64,000 bases of DNA, from positions 23,994,329 through 24,058,328 of the forward strand of contig OX387189.1 in the NCBI GenBank assembly GCA_947561395.2, in the 5' to 3' direction. This DNA comes from Buxus sempervirens (lineage: Eukaryota; Streptophyta; Magnoliopsida; Buxales; Buxaceae). Positions 63,913 to 64,000 of this stretch are shown here, in pieces; the first letter of the stretch is position 1, and each line of letters starts with the position of its first letter. A model generated the notes under the pieces. That model ran no database searches and was not told the origin of the DNA. It was given only the letters and a program-made list of their open reading frames with translations. Position numbers and translations under genes: made by a program.

Positions 63913-64000
63913 TTTCTGAGCCCGTGTGATGATGAAGGGGATCACCTAGGTGATTTTTCCATGTCTCACATAAGATGAAAACAATGGACAAGGAGGTTGT
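63913..64000 (+). other. Start of the interior of the right-hand LTR element
   Basis: Eighty-eight bases of probable 5' leader (GATGATGAAGGGGATCACC...). No ORF can be judged before the window ends. Confidence 0.35.

Overview
This is a stretch of plant nuclear DNA, almost certainly from an angiosperm and probably a eudicot. It contains Tat-type Ty3/Gypsy, Sirevirus-type Copia, L1-type LINE, CACTA and Cassandra elements, GT-AG introns, an LRK10-like receptor kinase remnant and a CBSX-like gene fragment. No bacterial, viral or organellar genes were seen. No intact ordinary host gene was found. The window is a nest of transposable elements inserted into one another and into two damaged host-gene remnants. 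Base-exact target site duplications (TSDs) support most of the boundaries. The species cannot be named from the sequence.

Layout from the left. Positions 1-4710 hold a decayed L1-type LINE on the minus strand, with ORF1 at 2465-4231 and ORF2 (endonuclease-RT) running off the left edge. Its ORF2 is interrupted by a 354-bp Cassandra-type solo LTR carrying 5S-rRNA-like sequence (1392-1745, TSD TTGGG). Positions 4714-38045 are one CACTA transposon (TSD GTA; about 5.9 kb without its insertions). It is broken by a 16.6-kb Gypsy/Tat element (4718-21336, TSD ACACT), inserted exactly after the first four bases CACT, and by a 10.8-kb Copia/Sirevirus element (24362-35205, TSD GAAAG). The Gypsy carries gag, protease, RT with two RNase H domains, and integrase on the minus strand. 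On the opposite strand it carries two tandem, divergent, intron-containing plant-mobile-domain (PMD) genes. The Copia has an uninterrupted 1,647-residue polyprotein and a downstream envelope-like ORF. The CACTA keeps a three-exon remnant of a Transposase_24-type gene.

Right of the CACTA, a short ORF that may be the first exon of a plastid-targeted protein is split by a 1.8-kb internally deleted Copia (38946-40726, TSD GTACA; LTRs differ at about 2 of 467 bases). An LRK10-like receptor kinase pseudogene starts at 41187 and resumes at 55008. It is split by an LTR element with 3.3-kb LTRs and a non-coding interior (41700-55007), and 189 bp of kinase sequence is duplicated on the two sides of that insertion. 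One LTR of this element contains a second, gene-capturing CACTA (48364-52850, TSD ATT) carrying a CBSX-like (CBS-domain protein) fragment.

From 55808 on lie a probable LTR fragment that contains a clean 3.2-kb solo LTR (56680-59898, TSD GACCT), then anonymous AT-rich sequence, an unusual array of four 39-bp units each able to form a hairpin (61612-61758), and the probable promoter and leader region of another large LTR retrotransposon that leaves the window on the right.

The most noteworthy points are the duplicated, spliced antisense PMD genes inside the Gypsy, the sharing of GAACGTTCGAACG-type palindromes between the Copia LTR and the region upstream of its envelope-like ORF, the gene-capturing CACTA, the 189-bp flank duplication and the 39-bp hairpin array.
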